From NCBI GenBank assembly GCA_963790545.1, contig CAWBPA010000024.1:1-64000 (forward strand): 64,000 nucleotides of DNA, in the 5' to 3' direction. The position numbers were made by a program, and so were the translations under genes. Shown here piece by piece: positions 7,263 through 16,152 of this stretch. The stretch is from DATBJG01 sp963790545 (GTDB lineage: Bacteria > Acidobacteriota > Vicinamibacteria > Vicinamibacterales > JAMQPK01). The notes beneath the pieces were generated by a model. That model was not told the origin of the DNA, did no database searches, and saw only the letters and a program-made list of their open reading frames with translations. How positions within the stretch are numbered: the stretch's first letter is position 1; each line of letters opens with the position of its first letter.

Positions 7263-10120
7263 AAATCGAACGTCACATTGAACCGCGCAAAGCGCGCATT
7301 CAGCACCTGAGTCGGCGCCAGCCACGTCGCGCCGTTGGTCACGGGGTCGTACGTCTGGTTGTAGACGGTTCCCGTGTTGCTGTTGAACAGATTGTAGACA
7401 TCGATGGCCACGTTCGTCCGCGTTCTGCCGAATCTCAGGTTCTTGCCGACGCGGAGGTCGAGTGAATTGAGACGATCAGGAAACGTGTGCCCCTGTAGCA
7501 GCAGATTGACTGTCTGGAACGTCAGGCCCGGCACCAGCGGACGCCCGGTCTGCGCCAGCAGAATCGCGCTCGTGACGTTGTAGTTCGCCGCCAGCGAGTT
7601 GCCGTTGCTGGCGACAACGTTCCCGGCTGGCGCCACACCCGGTATCGAGCGGAACGAGCCGCTCACCAGGACGTCCAGCTTGGGCACGGTATACGACGCC
7701 AGGCCGCGGATGCTCGTCAGCCAGTCCTCGCTGATCGCGCACGATGCCACCTGCTGATTGACGAGGATCGACAAGGGCGTCGTGTACACTTCCGGAAGCT
7801 TCTCCGTCACGGCGCAATAGTCGCGCACACCGCGGCCGCCGCTCGAACCGAGCTGCAGGAACAACTGGTTCGTCAGACGAGCGCTCACCTGCGCGTCCAC
7901 GCCGTGCCAGTAGCTCGTCACGTCGCCGTAGTCGCTCGCGGACGTAAAGTAGTTGTCGGTCGCGCCGAGCGCTGTTCGCGCGTTGCGCGTCAGGAACGTC
8001 ACGGGGTCGCCGCCGCCGTTCGGAAGATTCGGATTCTGCGGCGCCGCGATCGTCACCTCGTCGAAATCCTGCGGCCCCAGCGCGAGGTTATCCGTGAAGA
8101 AGTGGTTCCCCCACCAGCGGCGGTTGTAGCTGACGTCGATCGCGACCCGAGGGACGATCTCGTGCTGCACGGCGACGCCGAACTGCCAGTCATGTTGCCG
8201 AACACCCCATCCGTGCTGCACGTCGGGGTTGACGCGCGTGGTCACGAACGGGTTGCCGAAGTTGGAATTGTTCCAGACGCCGCAGTTGTCGCCGCCCGAT
8301 GCCAGATTGTTTTGCGCGGCCGGATTCATCAGATCGCAGTCCGGGGTGAAATTGCGGTTGCCGTCGGTCCAGCCCCGCGTCGTGGTCTGCTGGAACGTCA
8401 CCGCCGGATTGTTGGTGGTATAGAGGCCTCCGTTCTGCGCGGTTTCCAGGTACTTGCTCATGTTCACCTTCACCGACGTCTTGCCGTTCCCGAACAGATC
8501 ATAGGCCGCGCCCATGCGCGGCGTGATGTCGTGGAAGCCGGTCACCCCCTCCTGCCGCGGGAAGATGTACCGGCTGCCGAACTGGTTGTCCTCGAGGATG
8601 CCGTTCTCGCCCTCAGGGAACCAGCTCCACGCGTGTTCGTATCGCACCGCTCCCTGCAGCGTGAGGCGGCCACGCGTCCATTGGTCCTGGGCGTAAAACC
8701 CGTCGTAGCGCGTGCGGTTGCTCTGGCCGTGCGGGCCGATGCGCATCGTGAGTTGGATCGGGTTCCCGTTGTTGAACGTGTAAGCCAACTGGTTGTCGAC
8801 GTTCTGGATCTGCCGGTAGACCTCGTAGGCCGCCTGGTAACCGACCTTGAAGCTGTGGGCGCCAGTCACGTAGGACAACGACGCCCGCCAGATGTTGTGC
8901 TGCTGATTGTTGGAGGCGGCCGAGTTCCAGCCACGATAAATAAAGTTGGGGGTGGGGACGCCGGCCGCCGTGCTCTGTTCGGTGACGGCAACGAGATTCG
9001 TCTGCGATCCAGGCGGAACGTATCCACCCCATTTGCTGCTGAATGACGAGAAGCCGGCCTCGATGAGGATGCGGCTCGTCGCCGGCGACGTCCACGTCGC
9101 CTGCGTGATCTTTTCCCGCTCCGGCCACATGTTGCCGGACTCCGGCGACGTCGACGTGGCACCGATGGCACCGAGGGCGATCCAGTCGTCGCCGCGATCG
9201 CGGCATCGATCGCCCGTGTTGACGAGCGCCGACCCGGCGCAGTTCGCCTGGTATTCCCAGTAGACCCCCAGCTTGTTCTTCGGTGTGAGCTGGCCGGTCA
9301 AACGAATGGCTTCGATCTTCTTGCTCCCCGCCGACCGCGCTTTCACGTTTGGATCCCTCACGTAGTTCCACTTCGAGGCGTCGAGGGCGTTCGCATTGGC
9401 GTACAGCCCTGGAATGTCCTGGTGCGTCCCGTAGGTGCGCAGGTTATTGAAGAACCAGAGACGATCGCGTTTGATTGGGCCACCGACCGCGAGGTTCGTG
9501 TCCCAGTTCTTGATGAGCCCCGGCGGCTCCGTGATACCGGCGCGGCGCAACTCATCGTCGAGGTTGCTGCCCTGCGACCACTCGCCCGCTGTACTGCCGA
9601 ACGCAGTGCCGCTGAACGTGTTGCCGCCGGTCTTGGGAATGATGTTGAACGCCGGCCCGCCGCGGTCAACCTCGCCCATGCCGCCCGCGACGGTCACCTG
9701 GACCTCCTGCGCGTTGACGAAATCGTAGGCGAAGCTCGAAACGCCGCCGCCGCCGAACGCCGACCCGACGTTCATGCCGTCCACCTGGACCGTGCCTTCG
9801 TTGCCGCGCCCGCCCCGCGACGTGAAGAAGAAATTCGTGGCGGTCCCTCCAACAGACTGGGTGGAGTTCACGTCGAGGGTCAACGACTGGACCCCGGGCA
9901 CCATCGCGAGGACACTGCCGTAGGTGCGCGTGACCGGGACCGCGGCGAGCACGGTGTTGGAGAGCACGACCTCGCGCGCTCGTCTGTGTCGACGACGGCG
10001 TCGCGGTGATTCTCCTCGACTGAGGTCGTCGTCGACCTGCGCGGTTTCGACGGTCAGGTCGCCAGGCAGGATCGGTCGATCCAGGTGCTCGGCATGCGGT
10101 TTGGTGGCACGCTGCCGCAC
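7259..10120 (-). CDS. TonB-dependent receptor, N-terminus missing or frameshifted
   Basis: The frame encodes most of an outer-membrane TonB-dependent receptor of the carboxypeptidase-regulatory class. From about residue 52 the plug is recognisable: VLSNTVLAAVPVTRTYGSV, VDGMNVGSAF, and GGPAFNIIPKTGGNTFSG. A long barrel follows and ends in the aromatic C-terminus RFNVTFDF. Residues before this are Arg-rich and unlike a receptor, and alternative frames of 9960-10010 contain pieces such as DAVVDT and TQTSAR that belong to the missing part. There is no signal peptide and no regulatory-like domain, so at least 150 residues are lost or out of frame. Export as written is doubtful. Confidence 0.75.
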   Translation of the reverse strand: MRQRATKPHAEHLDRPILPGDLTVETAQVDDDLSRGESPRRRRRHRRAREVVLSNTVLAAVPVTRTYGSVLAMVPGVQSLTLDVNSTQSVGGTATNFFFTSRGGRGNEGTVQVDGMNVGSAFGGGGVSSFAYDFVNAQEVQVTVAGGMGEVDRGGPAFNIIPKTGGNTFSGTAFGSTAGEWSQGSNLDDELRRAGITEPPGLIKNWDTNLAVGGPIKRDRLWFFNNLRTYGTHQDIPGLYANANALDASKWNYVRDPNVKARSAGSKKIEAIRLTGQLTPKNKLGVYWEYQANCAGSALVNTGDRCRDRGDDWIALGAIGATSTSPESGNMWPEREKITQATWTSPATSRILIEAGFSSFSSKWGGYVPPGSQTNLVAVTEQSTAAGVPTPNFIYRGWNSAASNNQQHNIWRASLSYVTGAHSFKVGYQAAYEVYRQIQNVDNQLAYTFNNGNPIQLTMRIGPHGQSNRTRYDGFYAQDQWTRGRLTLQGAVRYEHAWSWFPEGENGILEDNQFGSRYIFPRQEGVTGFHDITPRMGAAYDLFGNGKTSVKVNMSKYLETAQNGGLYTTNNPAVTFQQTTTRGWTDGNRNFTPDCDLMNPAAQNNLASGGDNCGVWNNSNFGNPFVTTRVNPDVQHGWGVRQHDWQFGVAVQHEIVPRVAIDVSYNRRWWGNHFFTDNLALGPQDFDEVTIAAPQNPNLPNGGGDPVTFLTRNARTALGATDNYFTSASDYGDVTSYWHGVDAQVSARLTNQLFLQLGSSGGRGVRDYCAVTEKLPEVYTTPLSILVNQQVASCAISEDWLTSIRGLASYTVPKLDVLVSGSFRSIPGVAPAGNVVASNGNSLAANYNVTSAILLAQTGRPLVPGLTFQTVNLLLQGHTFPDRLNSLDLRVGKNLRFGRTRTNVAIDVYNLFNSNTGTVYNQTYDPVTNGATWLAPTQVLNARFARFNVTFDF

Positions 10121-10292
10121 CGAGCCTCAGAAAACATCGTGAACTGCTCGTTCATGGTGAAGGCGCCACGACATCTCGTGACCCTTCGTGTGAAGTTCGC
10201 GAGCGAGGTGGTCCCCGAAACACTACGGACGCTGCTGGTGGGGACTACCCATTGTTCGAGCGAGACAGAGAAACGTGAAGCTGGAGGGCCCT

Positions 10293-11096
10293 ATGGCAGG
10301 ACAACCGAAACTTACGCTCTCGGCGGCGTCGGCATTGTTGCTGGTACTGACGGCATGGATGGCGAGTTCGCCTCCCGCGGTGGCCGACCAGGCACAGGCC
10401 AGGAGTCTCCTCAAAGCCATGACCGACTATGTCGGCGCCCAGCAGTCCATCGCGTTCGACTACGACGCGACCCTCGAAGTCGTCACCAAGGACCGGCAGA
10501 AGCTCCAGCTGGCCTCATCGGGAATGGTGTCGCTGGCGCGGCCCGACAAGATCCGCACCACGCGATCGGGCGGGTTCGTGGACATCGAGACCGTGTTCGA
10601 TGGAAAGACGCTCACCTTGTTCGGCAAGAACAAGAACGTCTACACGCGGGTCGAGGTACCCGGCTCGCTGGACAACCTGGTGAACGAACTGCAAAAGAAG
10701 TACGACCGGCCCCTACCCGCTGCCGATCTGTTCCTCACCCATGCCTACGACGAGATGACGGCCGGCGTGACGGACGTCAAGGACCTTGGCAGCGGGGTCG
10801 TCGGCGGCATCGAGTGCGACTACTTCGCCTTCCGCGCCAAAGACGTGGATTGGCAGATCTGGGTGACGCAGGGCGCGAGACCGCGTCCGTGCCGGTACGT
10901 CATCACGTCCACGGGAATCGCCGACGGGCCGCAGTACACCGTCCAGCTTCGGAACTGGAAGACCGGCGGCGAGGTCGCCACGCAGGACTTCGCGTTCAAG
11001 CCACCGTCCGGTGCTAAGCCGATTAGCATCGACGAGCTCAAGAAGGTGAAGGACCTGGGTGAGTTACCGAGCCATTTCATCCTCGGAGGCAAGTGA
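10293..11096 (+). CDS. DUF2092 exported protein
   Basis: The 267-residue protein opens with a signal peptide (LTLSAASALLLVLTAWMAS, ending near AVA-DQ). DUF2092 features follow: ALLKAM-like opening ARSLLKAMTDYVGAQQSI, then VSLARPDKIRTTRSGGF, FDGKTLTLFGKNKNVY, HAYDEMTAGVTDVKDLGSG and IECDYFAFRAKDVDWQIW. The fold resembles LolA-like periplasmic lipid-binding proteins; the role is unproven. ATG 10293 has GGAGGG six bases before it. A small gene begins one base inside its stop codon, so the pair is probably a translationally coupled operon. Confidence 0.8.
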   Translation: MAGQPKLTLSAASALLLVLTAWMASSPPAVADQAQARSLLKAMTDYVGAQQSIAFDYDATLEVVTKDRQKLQLASSGMVSLARPDKIRTTRSGGFVDIETVFDGKTLTLFGKNKNVYTRVEVPGSLDNLVNELQKKYDRPLPAADLFLTHAYDEMTAGVTDVKDLGSGVVGGIECDYFAFRAKDVDWQIWVTQGARPRPCRYVITSTGIADGPQYTVQLRNWKTGGEVATQDFAFKPPSGAKPISIDELKKVKDLGELPSHFILGGK

Positions 11097-11287
11097 TGAG
11101 CATCACCAGAACACTACGCGCGCTGCTGCTGCTCGTGATCGTCACCTTGGGTGCCATCGAGCTGGGTGACCGGATCTCGATCCCGGTCCTCACCGGTCTC
11201 GCCACGAGGGTGAGGGCTGAGGTCGGGCGTCCGCTGACGCCCGTCAGCGTCTCCGGCGTCGCGCGTCGCACGGCGCGCCGCAACTGA
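11096..11287 (+). CDS. Small exported or membrane protein coupled to DUF2092 gene
   Basis: The 63-residue product starts at the ATG overlapping the TGA of the DUF2092 gene (TGATG), with GGAGG at 11084-11088. It has one N-terminal hydrophobic segment (ALLLLVIVTLGAIEL), then GDRISIPVLTGLATRV and a basic end RRTARRN. The hydrophobic part may be a signal or an anchor. No named family is recognised. Its coupling to the DUF2092 gene points to a shared envelope job. It may continue to be shorter than relatives because the reading frame stops within a basic stretch. Confidence 0.6.
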   Translation: MSITRTLRALLLLVIVTLGAIELGDRISIPVLTGLATRVRAEVGRPLTPVSVSGVARRTARRN

Positions 11288-11422
11288 TCGGACCGCCCAC
11301 ACGTCTGGTCCGTCATCCGAAGCTCCGGGCGTTCATCGCCCAAAGGAGGAGAGCCCTGGCGTCGCGAGACCATCGGGAGGGACGAAGCGGAAACTGCGAC
11401 ACACGCCGCGCAGCCGGGCTTT

Positions 11423-11842
11423 TTACGCAGCCGGTTCTGCGTCGCAGTTGATTTCCCATCGGATCCCAAACGGATCCCGGACGAGGCCGTAGCGTGGCGA
11501 CCAGTGCGTCGCCTGTAGTGGCATGATCACTTCGCCGCCCTCCGCCAAGCCTGCGAATACACGATCCGCTTCGTCGGCGTTCGCCACTCCGAGCACCAGC
11601 GAAAAGCCGCGAGGAGTCTCATAGTCGCGCGGCAGCGCGTCGCCGCCCGTCACATCGAGTCCTCCGGCACGCAGCCGCGCGAACCAGACCTTGTCACGCC
11701 ATTCTGGGGGCACTTCCCGCGCGAGGGGCGACTCGGCATACGTCAGCATGTTCACGATTTCGCCGCCAAATAGCGATGCGTAGCGGCGGAACGCCTCGCC
11801 GCACGTTCCCGAGAACATCAGCGACGGATTTATTTTCACCAT
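11423..11842 (-). CDS. VOC-family protein, PhnB-like
   Basis: The 139-residue protein is a single-module VOC (glyoxalase-fold) protein of the PhnB-like type. It opens KINPSLMFSGTCGEAFRRY with FGGEIVNMLTY, has FSLVLGVANADEADRVFAGL and a long PLQATHWSPRYGLVRDPFG motif, and ends with IRWEIN. The mid-domain GEVIMPLQ and WEINC patterns are the usual signature of this group. Catalytic activity is often unknown for these proteins. It is alone, convergent with the small gene before it. The 135-base gap between them shows only a weak CGGACC/GGTCCG inverted repeat. Confidence 0.85.
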   Translation of the reverse strand: MVKINPSLMFSGTCGEAFRRYASLFGGEIVNMLTYAESPLAREVPPEWRDKVWFARLRAGGLDVTGGDALPRDYETPRGFSLVLGVANADEADRVFAGLAEGGEVIMPLQATHWSPRYGLVRDPFGIRWEINCDAEPAA

Positions 11843-11903
11843 GTCAGACCTGTTCGTGGGCGGTCAACAGCGTCGGAATGGTATCGATCGAGGTCGTTCA
11901 GCG

Positions 11904-12059
11904 TCAAACGGGGGCCTCCTCACTTCGCGGCCGTGCACCTTCCGCGAGACCGCCTCCTGACTCAGATGGCTGCGACATGTTCTTGACCGTGCCGACAACG
12001 GCATAGTACCGTCCGCGGTCGATACCGATTTCGACCACGTTCTCACCAATTCGACTCAT
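11904..12059 (-). CDS. Possible 51-residue protein divergent from gcvT
   Basis: A minus-strand frame starting at 12059 reads MSRIGENVVEIGIDRGRYY, then AVVGTVKNMSQPSESGG and a short tail. Its start codon overlaps the gcvT start codon on the opposite strand. Composition looks coding but the family is unknown and no ribosome site is clear. If real, the two genes share a start region and must have promoters inside each other. It could equally be a chance frame. Confidence 0.25.
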   Translation of the reverse strand: MSRIGENVVEIGIDRGRYYAVVGTVKNMSQPSESGGGLAEGARPRSEEAPV

Positions 12060-13185
12060 GGAACAAACCGTCACCCTCAAAAAAACGGCGCTCAACGCGA
12101 GACATCGTACGCACGGCGCCCGCATGGTCCCGTTTGCCGGCTGGGACATGCCCGTCGAGTATTCCGGCATCGTCGACGAGCATCTCGCGGTCCGCACACG
12201 GGCCGCCATCTTCGACGTGAGCCACATGGGCGAAATTGAAATTGCCGGGCGCGATGCCCTGGCGGGAGTGCAGCGCATTACGAGCAACGACGCGTCGCAC
12301 CTCAAGCAGGGACAGGCCCAGTACTCTGCGCTGACCACGCCTGCGGGCACGTTCGTTGACGACCTGCTCGTTTACCGGCTTGCGGTGGAGCATTACATGC
12401 TCGTGGTGAACGCAGGCAACACCGAGACGGCGTATCGATGGATTGCGGAGCAGACCAAATCGGCGGGCGACGTGGTCACGTTCAACGCCAGCTCGCGATA
12501 TGCCCTGCTGGCCGTGCAGGGGCCGCAAGCCCTCGGTGTGCTCCAGGCGTTAACGGCCGTCGATCTCCGCGCGGTTCGAACGTACTCGTTTGCTCATGGG
12601 GAAGTGGCCGGCGTGCGCGCCATGATCTCGCGAACGGGCTATACGGGGGAGGATGGATTCGAGCTGTTCGTGCCGCCCAACGCCGCCGAGCGGGTGTGGA
12701 TGGCAGTGCTCGACGCTGGTAAACCGATCAACCTCGTGCCCGCCGGCCTCGGCGCCCGCGACACGCTGCGGCTCGAAGCGGCGATGCGCCTGTACGGACA
12801 GGACATCGACGAGAACACGAGCGTGCTGGAAGCGGGGCTCGGCTGGGTCGTCGCCTGGGACAAGGGCGATTTCGTCGGTCGCGATGCGCTGGTCGAACAG
12901 AAGCGTGCCGGTGTTTCGCGCAAGCTCGTGGGCTTCGAGCTGATCGACGCGGGCATTGCCCGGCATGGGCACGAGGTCTTTGTCGATGGCGAAAAAGTGG
13001 GTCTCGTGACCAGCGGCACCCAGACGCCATTTCTCAAGAAGGCCATTGGTCTGGCCTATCTGCCCGCCAATCGCAGCACGGCCGGCACAGAGTTCGAAAT
13101 CGACATCCGCGGCCGACGCGCGCGCGCCCGCGTGGTGCCGCTGCCGTTTTACAAACGCGACAAGTCGGCTTCAACCCTTGAATGA
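12058..13185 (+). CDS. gcvT: Aminomethyltransferase, glycine cleavage T protein
   Basis: The 375-residue protein is GcvT, which moves the methylene group from H-protein-bound aminomethyl-lipoate to tetrahydrofolate. The N-terminus has KTALNARHRTHGARMVPFAG and VDEHLAVRTRAAIFDVSHMG. The folate-binding core includes SNDASHLKQGQAQYSAL, ISRTGYTGEDGFEL, ARDTLRLEAAMRLYGQDID and NTSVLEAGLGW, and the C-terminal barrel domain has FLKKAIGLAYLP. Length is normal. No clear ribosome site precedes the ATG. It belongs with gcvH and gcvP further right, but a TPR lipoprotein on the other strand and an ankyrin gene lie between. Its last 15 bases overlap the TPR gene tail to tail. Confidence 0.95.
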   Translation: MEQTVTLKKTALNARHRTHGARMVPFAGWDMPVEYSGIVDEHLAVRTRAAIFDVSHMGEIEIAGRDALAGVQRITSNDASHLKQGQAQYSALTTPAGTFVDDLLVYRLAVEHYMLVVNAGNTETAYRWIAEQTKSAGDVVTFNASSRYALLAVQGPQALGVLQALTAVDLRAVRTYSFAHGEVAGVRAMISRTGYTGEDGFELFVPPNAAERVWMAVLDAGKPINLVPAGLGARDTLRLEAAMRLYGQDIDENTSVLEAGLGWVVAWDKGDFVGRDALVEQKRAGVSRKLVGFELIDAGIARHGHEVFVDGEKVGLVTSGTQTPFLKKAIGLAYLPANRSTAGTEFEIDIRGRRARARVVPLPFYKRDKSASTLE

Positions 13186-15336
13186 GGCCAGCAGTTGCTT
13201 CGCCTGGTCGGCACCCTTGAAGTCTCGGGCGAGCGTCAACGCCCGCTCGAGAGCGAGGCGCGCCTTCAGGGAGTCACCCGCCTTGGCGTGCGCCAATCCC
13301 AGATGGAAGGAGTACACAGGATTATTCGGGTCCAGCTCGACGCTTTTCTGAAACGGTTGAATGGCCAGGGCGGCCAAGCGCTTCTTGTAGTAGATCCACC
13401 CCAGGGTATCCTGAATCGGAGCACTGCCTGGGAGACCCCGGGTTGCCGTCCTTGCGAACTGCAGGGCTCTGTCCAGATTCTCGCCAGCTTCGGCGTACAT
13501 CCAAGCCAGTTTGTGGGACACCACTAACGCTTTGGGATCGATGGTCAGCGCCATCTCGTAATGCTTCCTCGCCTCTGGTGCTTTGTGCTGAGCTTCGAGA
13601 AGTATGCCGGCGAGCGTATGCAACTGGACCGAGGGCGGCTCGCGTTTTGAGAGCTCTTCGCACTCCTTCAAGGCCTCGTCGAGTCGCTTCTGCGAGATGT
13701 ACTGCCGGGCAAGCATTTCATAGGCCGGCAAGTTCGCCGCATCCACCTCGATTGTTTGCCGCAACACCTGTTCGGATTTCTTCAGGTTCCCGGTGGATTC
13801 ATGAATTCGCGCCGCCAGCAGCAAGAGCCCTGCACTGTTTGGCTTCGTCTTGAGCCGCCCCTCCACTCGGGCAATGGCAGTTGCGGGATCCTTCCGAGAG
13901 AGGTCGAGCGAAACCAGAGCGCCAAGGGCTTCCAGGCTACCTTCATAAAGACCAAGTGCGTTTCCCAGCAATCGAGCTCCGCGGTCGGGATCTCCCGTGA
14001 GGCCTGTGACGATACCTGCCTGAATTAACACTGCGGTGTGGTCTGGATAGTGCGTGAGCAATGCATCAATCTCGCCTTTTGCCTGTCGGTAGTCGCGTTT
14101 GGCCACGAGGCCGCGCACGTGCGCAAGCTCGGCGTCCGGATTGGCGCGGGCATTTCTGAGCCCCTTCCCGGTCGGCTGAACGGCATTTTCGGGATGGGCT
14201 CTGGCAAGCTCGGGGCGAGACAATTCCTGCTCTGCCGTGACTATCCTGGGATTGAGTCGCAAAGCCTCCTTGAATGCCTCGATCGCCTGTTCGGGTTCGT
14301 TCCGGGTGAGATAGGCTCGCCCGAGGGCGACGTGGGGTTCAGCCGACCGCGGATTGACGGTCACGGCGGTCCGCAATGTCGTGATGGCTTCGTCGACCTT
14401 CCCCTCAGCCGAGAAGAGTCGAGCTTTCAGTGTAAGCACACCCGCATGGTCAGCCTCGTGCGTGGCAAGCTCGTGCAGAAGTGAGAGGGCTTCTTTCGAC
14501 CGACCCATAGCGAGGTAATAGTCGGCAAGCACGAGCGTCGAGTCTGGACCCTTCGATAACGCTGCCAGGTTTTTCAGAGACGGTTCGGCGTCGGCAGGCT
14601 TTCCGGTCGCAATCGCGAACAGCGCAACCATTCGATTTACAAGCGGATGCTGCGGCGCAAGCGTAAATGCCTGCTGCAAGGTCTGGCCAGTTTCTGCAAT
14701 CAAGCGCATGGCCCAATAAAAATTCGCCAACGCCAGATGAGCGGCGACCGACGCCGGGTCGGCCTCGATGGCTTTCTTGAACGCGGCTTCCGCTTCGCTC
14801 GAGTGGCCCGCTGCGCGCTCGAGGGCGCCAAGGCTGAGGTACCCCGGTGCATTTCCAGGATCCAATTTGATGGCTTCCTGGATTTCCTCGATGCCTCTGT
14901 CGAGACCCGTGAGGCCAACTAGCGCATTGCCGCGCAGAATGTGGCCCTCTGCATTCTTGGAGTCGAGCTCCAGGGCTTTTTCGGCGCGTGTCCTGGCCTC
15001 GTCGAACTGCCCGGAGAGCAGCAGGAGATGTCCCGCTTTCAGCTGCGCCTGGACGTCCTTGGGCAGAAGATTCGCGGCTCTTACGTACTCTTGCGCCGCC
15101 AGCTCCACTTCTCCATCGCGGACATAGGCGTTCGCGAGCCTGGCGCGCGCTTCACCGGACTGTGGATCCTGCGCCAGCGCTTTTCGATACTGGACAATCG
15201 CTTTCTTGACCTGGTTCTGGCTCAGGAACTCGTCGCCGCTCGCCCAGTGTTCACGCTTGGCAATTTCAGGATCGCGAGAACACGAGATACCTAGGGCGAA
15301 GAGAGCCAGGATCGCTGCAATCGGACGCCAGTGCAT
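13171..15336 (-). CDS. TPR-repeat lipoprotein
   Basis: The 721-residue protein begins with a lipoprotein signal (RPIAAILALFALGISC, cysteine as the lipidated residue). It is then almost entirely tetratricopeptide repeats; examples are AIVQYRKALAQDPQSGEAR, AEAAFKKAIEADPASVAAH, AIEAFKEALRLNPRIVTAE and PFQKSVELDPNNPVYSFHL. The domain order and length resemble the TPR proteins found near exosortase/PEP-CTERM loci, but no such partner is present here. A scaffold or assembly role in the envelope is inferred. It is transcribed away from the ankyrin gene, so the two share the inverted-repeat region at 15377-15436. Confidence 0.85.
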   Translation of the reverse strand: MHWRPIAAILALFALGISCSRDPEIAKREHWASGDEFLSQNQVKKAIVQYRKALAQDPQSGEARARLANAYVRDGEVELAAQEYVRAANLLPKDVQAQLKAGHLLLLSGQFDEARTRAEKALELDSKNAEGHILRGNALVGLTGLDRGIEEIQEAIKLDPGNAPGYLSLGALERAAGHSSEAEAAFKKAIEADPASVAAHLALANFYWAMRLIAETGQTLQQAFTLAPQHPLVNRMVALFAIATGKPADAEPSLKNLAALSKGPDSTLVLADYYLAMGRSKEALSLLHELATHEADHAGVLTLKARLFSAEGKVDEAITTLRTAVTVNPRSAEPHVALGRAYLTRNEPEQAIEAFKEALRLNPRIVTAEQELSRPELARAHPENAVQPTGKGLRNARANPDAELAHVRGLVAKRDYRQAKGEIDALLTHYPDHTAVLIQAGIVTGLTGDPDRGARLLGNALGLYEGSLEALGALVSLDLSRKDPATAIARVEGRLKTKPNSAGLLLLAARIHESTGNLKKSEQVLRQTIEVDAANLPAYEMLARQYISQKRLDEALKECEELSKREPPSVQLHTLAGILLEAQHKAPEARKHYEMALTIDPKALVVSHKLAWMYAEAGENLDRALQFARTATRGLPGSAPIQDTLGWIYYKKRLAALAIQPFQKSVELDPNNPVYSFHLGLAHAKAGDSLKARLALERALTLARDFKGADQAKQLLASFKG

Positions 15337-15376
15337 CAGTCACCCCATGGAAGGGCAGGCCAACACCCACAGTACG

Positions 15377-15436
15377 GATCGGATACCGATTGTTATCGGC
15401 GCCTGCAGCAGGCAATAGCAGGGCTTTGCCGATAAC
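15377..15436. promoter_or_regulatory. Operator-like inverted repeats between divergent genes
   Basis: Between the TPR lipoprotein and the ankyrin gene lie nested symmetric sites. ATCGG-ATA-CCGAT spans 15377-15389. GTTATCGGC (15392-15400) pairs with GCCGATAAC (15428-15436), and an inner GCCTGC-A-GCAGGC lies at 15401-15413. The outer right arm sits just before the ankyrin start at 15443. A shared regulator site or an RNA hairpin covering the ankyrin ribosome site are both possible. Confidence 0.4.
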
Positions 15437-15442
15437 CCCTTC

Positions 15443-16105
15443 ATGCGGATGGGACTGATCGCGGCCGCGGCGCTGGCTCTTGCCGTGCTGTCGGCCCGCT
15501 GGTTCGAGGAGGGCGACTACTACGATCCCGTCAGGGGAAGACGGCACTGCAGTGCTCCTCCGTCCGCGATTCAAGACTGGTCGTCCACCGGCCGAACCAG
15601 GCGGCCTGCCGATCGGATCAATCTCGACGGCTGGCTCGAGCAAAATGGGGAAGAGGTGAATCGGTTGTTCGGGGCGTTCTGTCTGGCGCCGCTACACACC
15701 GCCGCAAGATTCGGCCGCGAGGATTTAACGGAGCTGCTCATCGGCCGCGGCGCCGACGTCCATACGCCTGCCGAGCCGGCCGGCGATACAGCACTCCATC
15801 TGGCCGCGCAGTACGGTGAGGCACGCGTGGCAACGGTCCTCGTCGCGAGGGGCGCCAGCGTCAACGCCACGACAAAATTCGGACGGACGCCCCTGCACGA
15901 CGCCGTATTCGGTCTTGCCGGAACGTCGGATCTCGAGGGACGTGTCGCGGTGGCGAAACTGCTGATTGCACGCGGGGCCGACGTCAACGCGCGCGAGCGC
16001 GCGAGCAATCGGACACCTCTCGACTATGCCCTGGCAGACTCGATGAATCCCGCCAACCGCGAGCGGATGTCCCAGCTGCTGCGCGCAGCCGGCGCGGGCC
16101 AGTAA
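15443..16105 (+). CDS. Exported ankyrin-repeat protein
   Basis: The 220-residue protein has an N-terminal hydrophobic signal or anchor (MGLIAAAALALAVLSAR), a linker with DYYDPV, and then four or so ankyrin repeats. Repeat signatures are APLHTAARFGREDLTELLI, DTALHLAAQYGEARVATVL, GRTPLHDAVFGL and NRTPLDYALADSMN, each with the GADV or GASV turn. Ankyrin repeats bind proteins; the partner is unknown. It is the only gene between the divergent TPR lipoprotein and gcvH, with just 47 bases before gcvH, so read-through into gcvH is plausible. An in-frame ATG at 15449 is an alternative start. Confidence 0.8.
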   Translation: MRMGLIAAAALALAVLSARWFEEGDYYDPVRGRRHCSAPPSAIQDWSSTGRTRRPADRINLDGWLEQNGEEVNRLFGAFCLAPLHTAARFGREDLTELLIGRGADVHTPAEPAGDTALHLAAQYGEARVATVLVARGASVNATTKFGRTPLHDAVFGLAGTSDLEGRVAVAKLLIARGADVNARERASNRTPLDYALADSMNPANRERMSQLLRAAGAGQ

Positions 16106-16152
16106 GACCCATCGGAAATCTTGAACGCTCGCCGTGCTAGTGTAGTGTGGCC

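Noticed and set aside
7904..9046. Long plus-strand open frame (380 codons) opposite the TonB-dependent receptor
   Set aside because: Composition is Arg/Val-rich as expected for the antisense of a high-GC gene, and the minus strand encodes a recognisable receptor.
826..11965. Shared TCCTGACTCAGATGGC near 826 and near 11954
   Set aside because: A 16-base match with no extension on either side; it may be chance or a remnant, but it cannot be supported.
11843..12057. Glycine riboswitch upstream of gcvT
   Set aside because: I looked for the paired glycine-aptamer signatures and a following hairpin and saw none.
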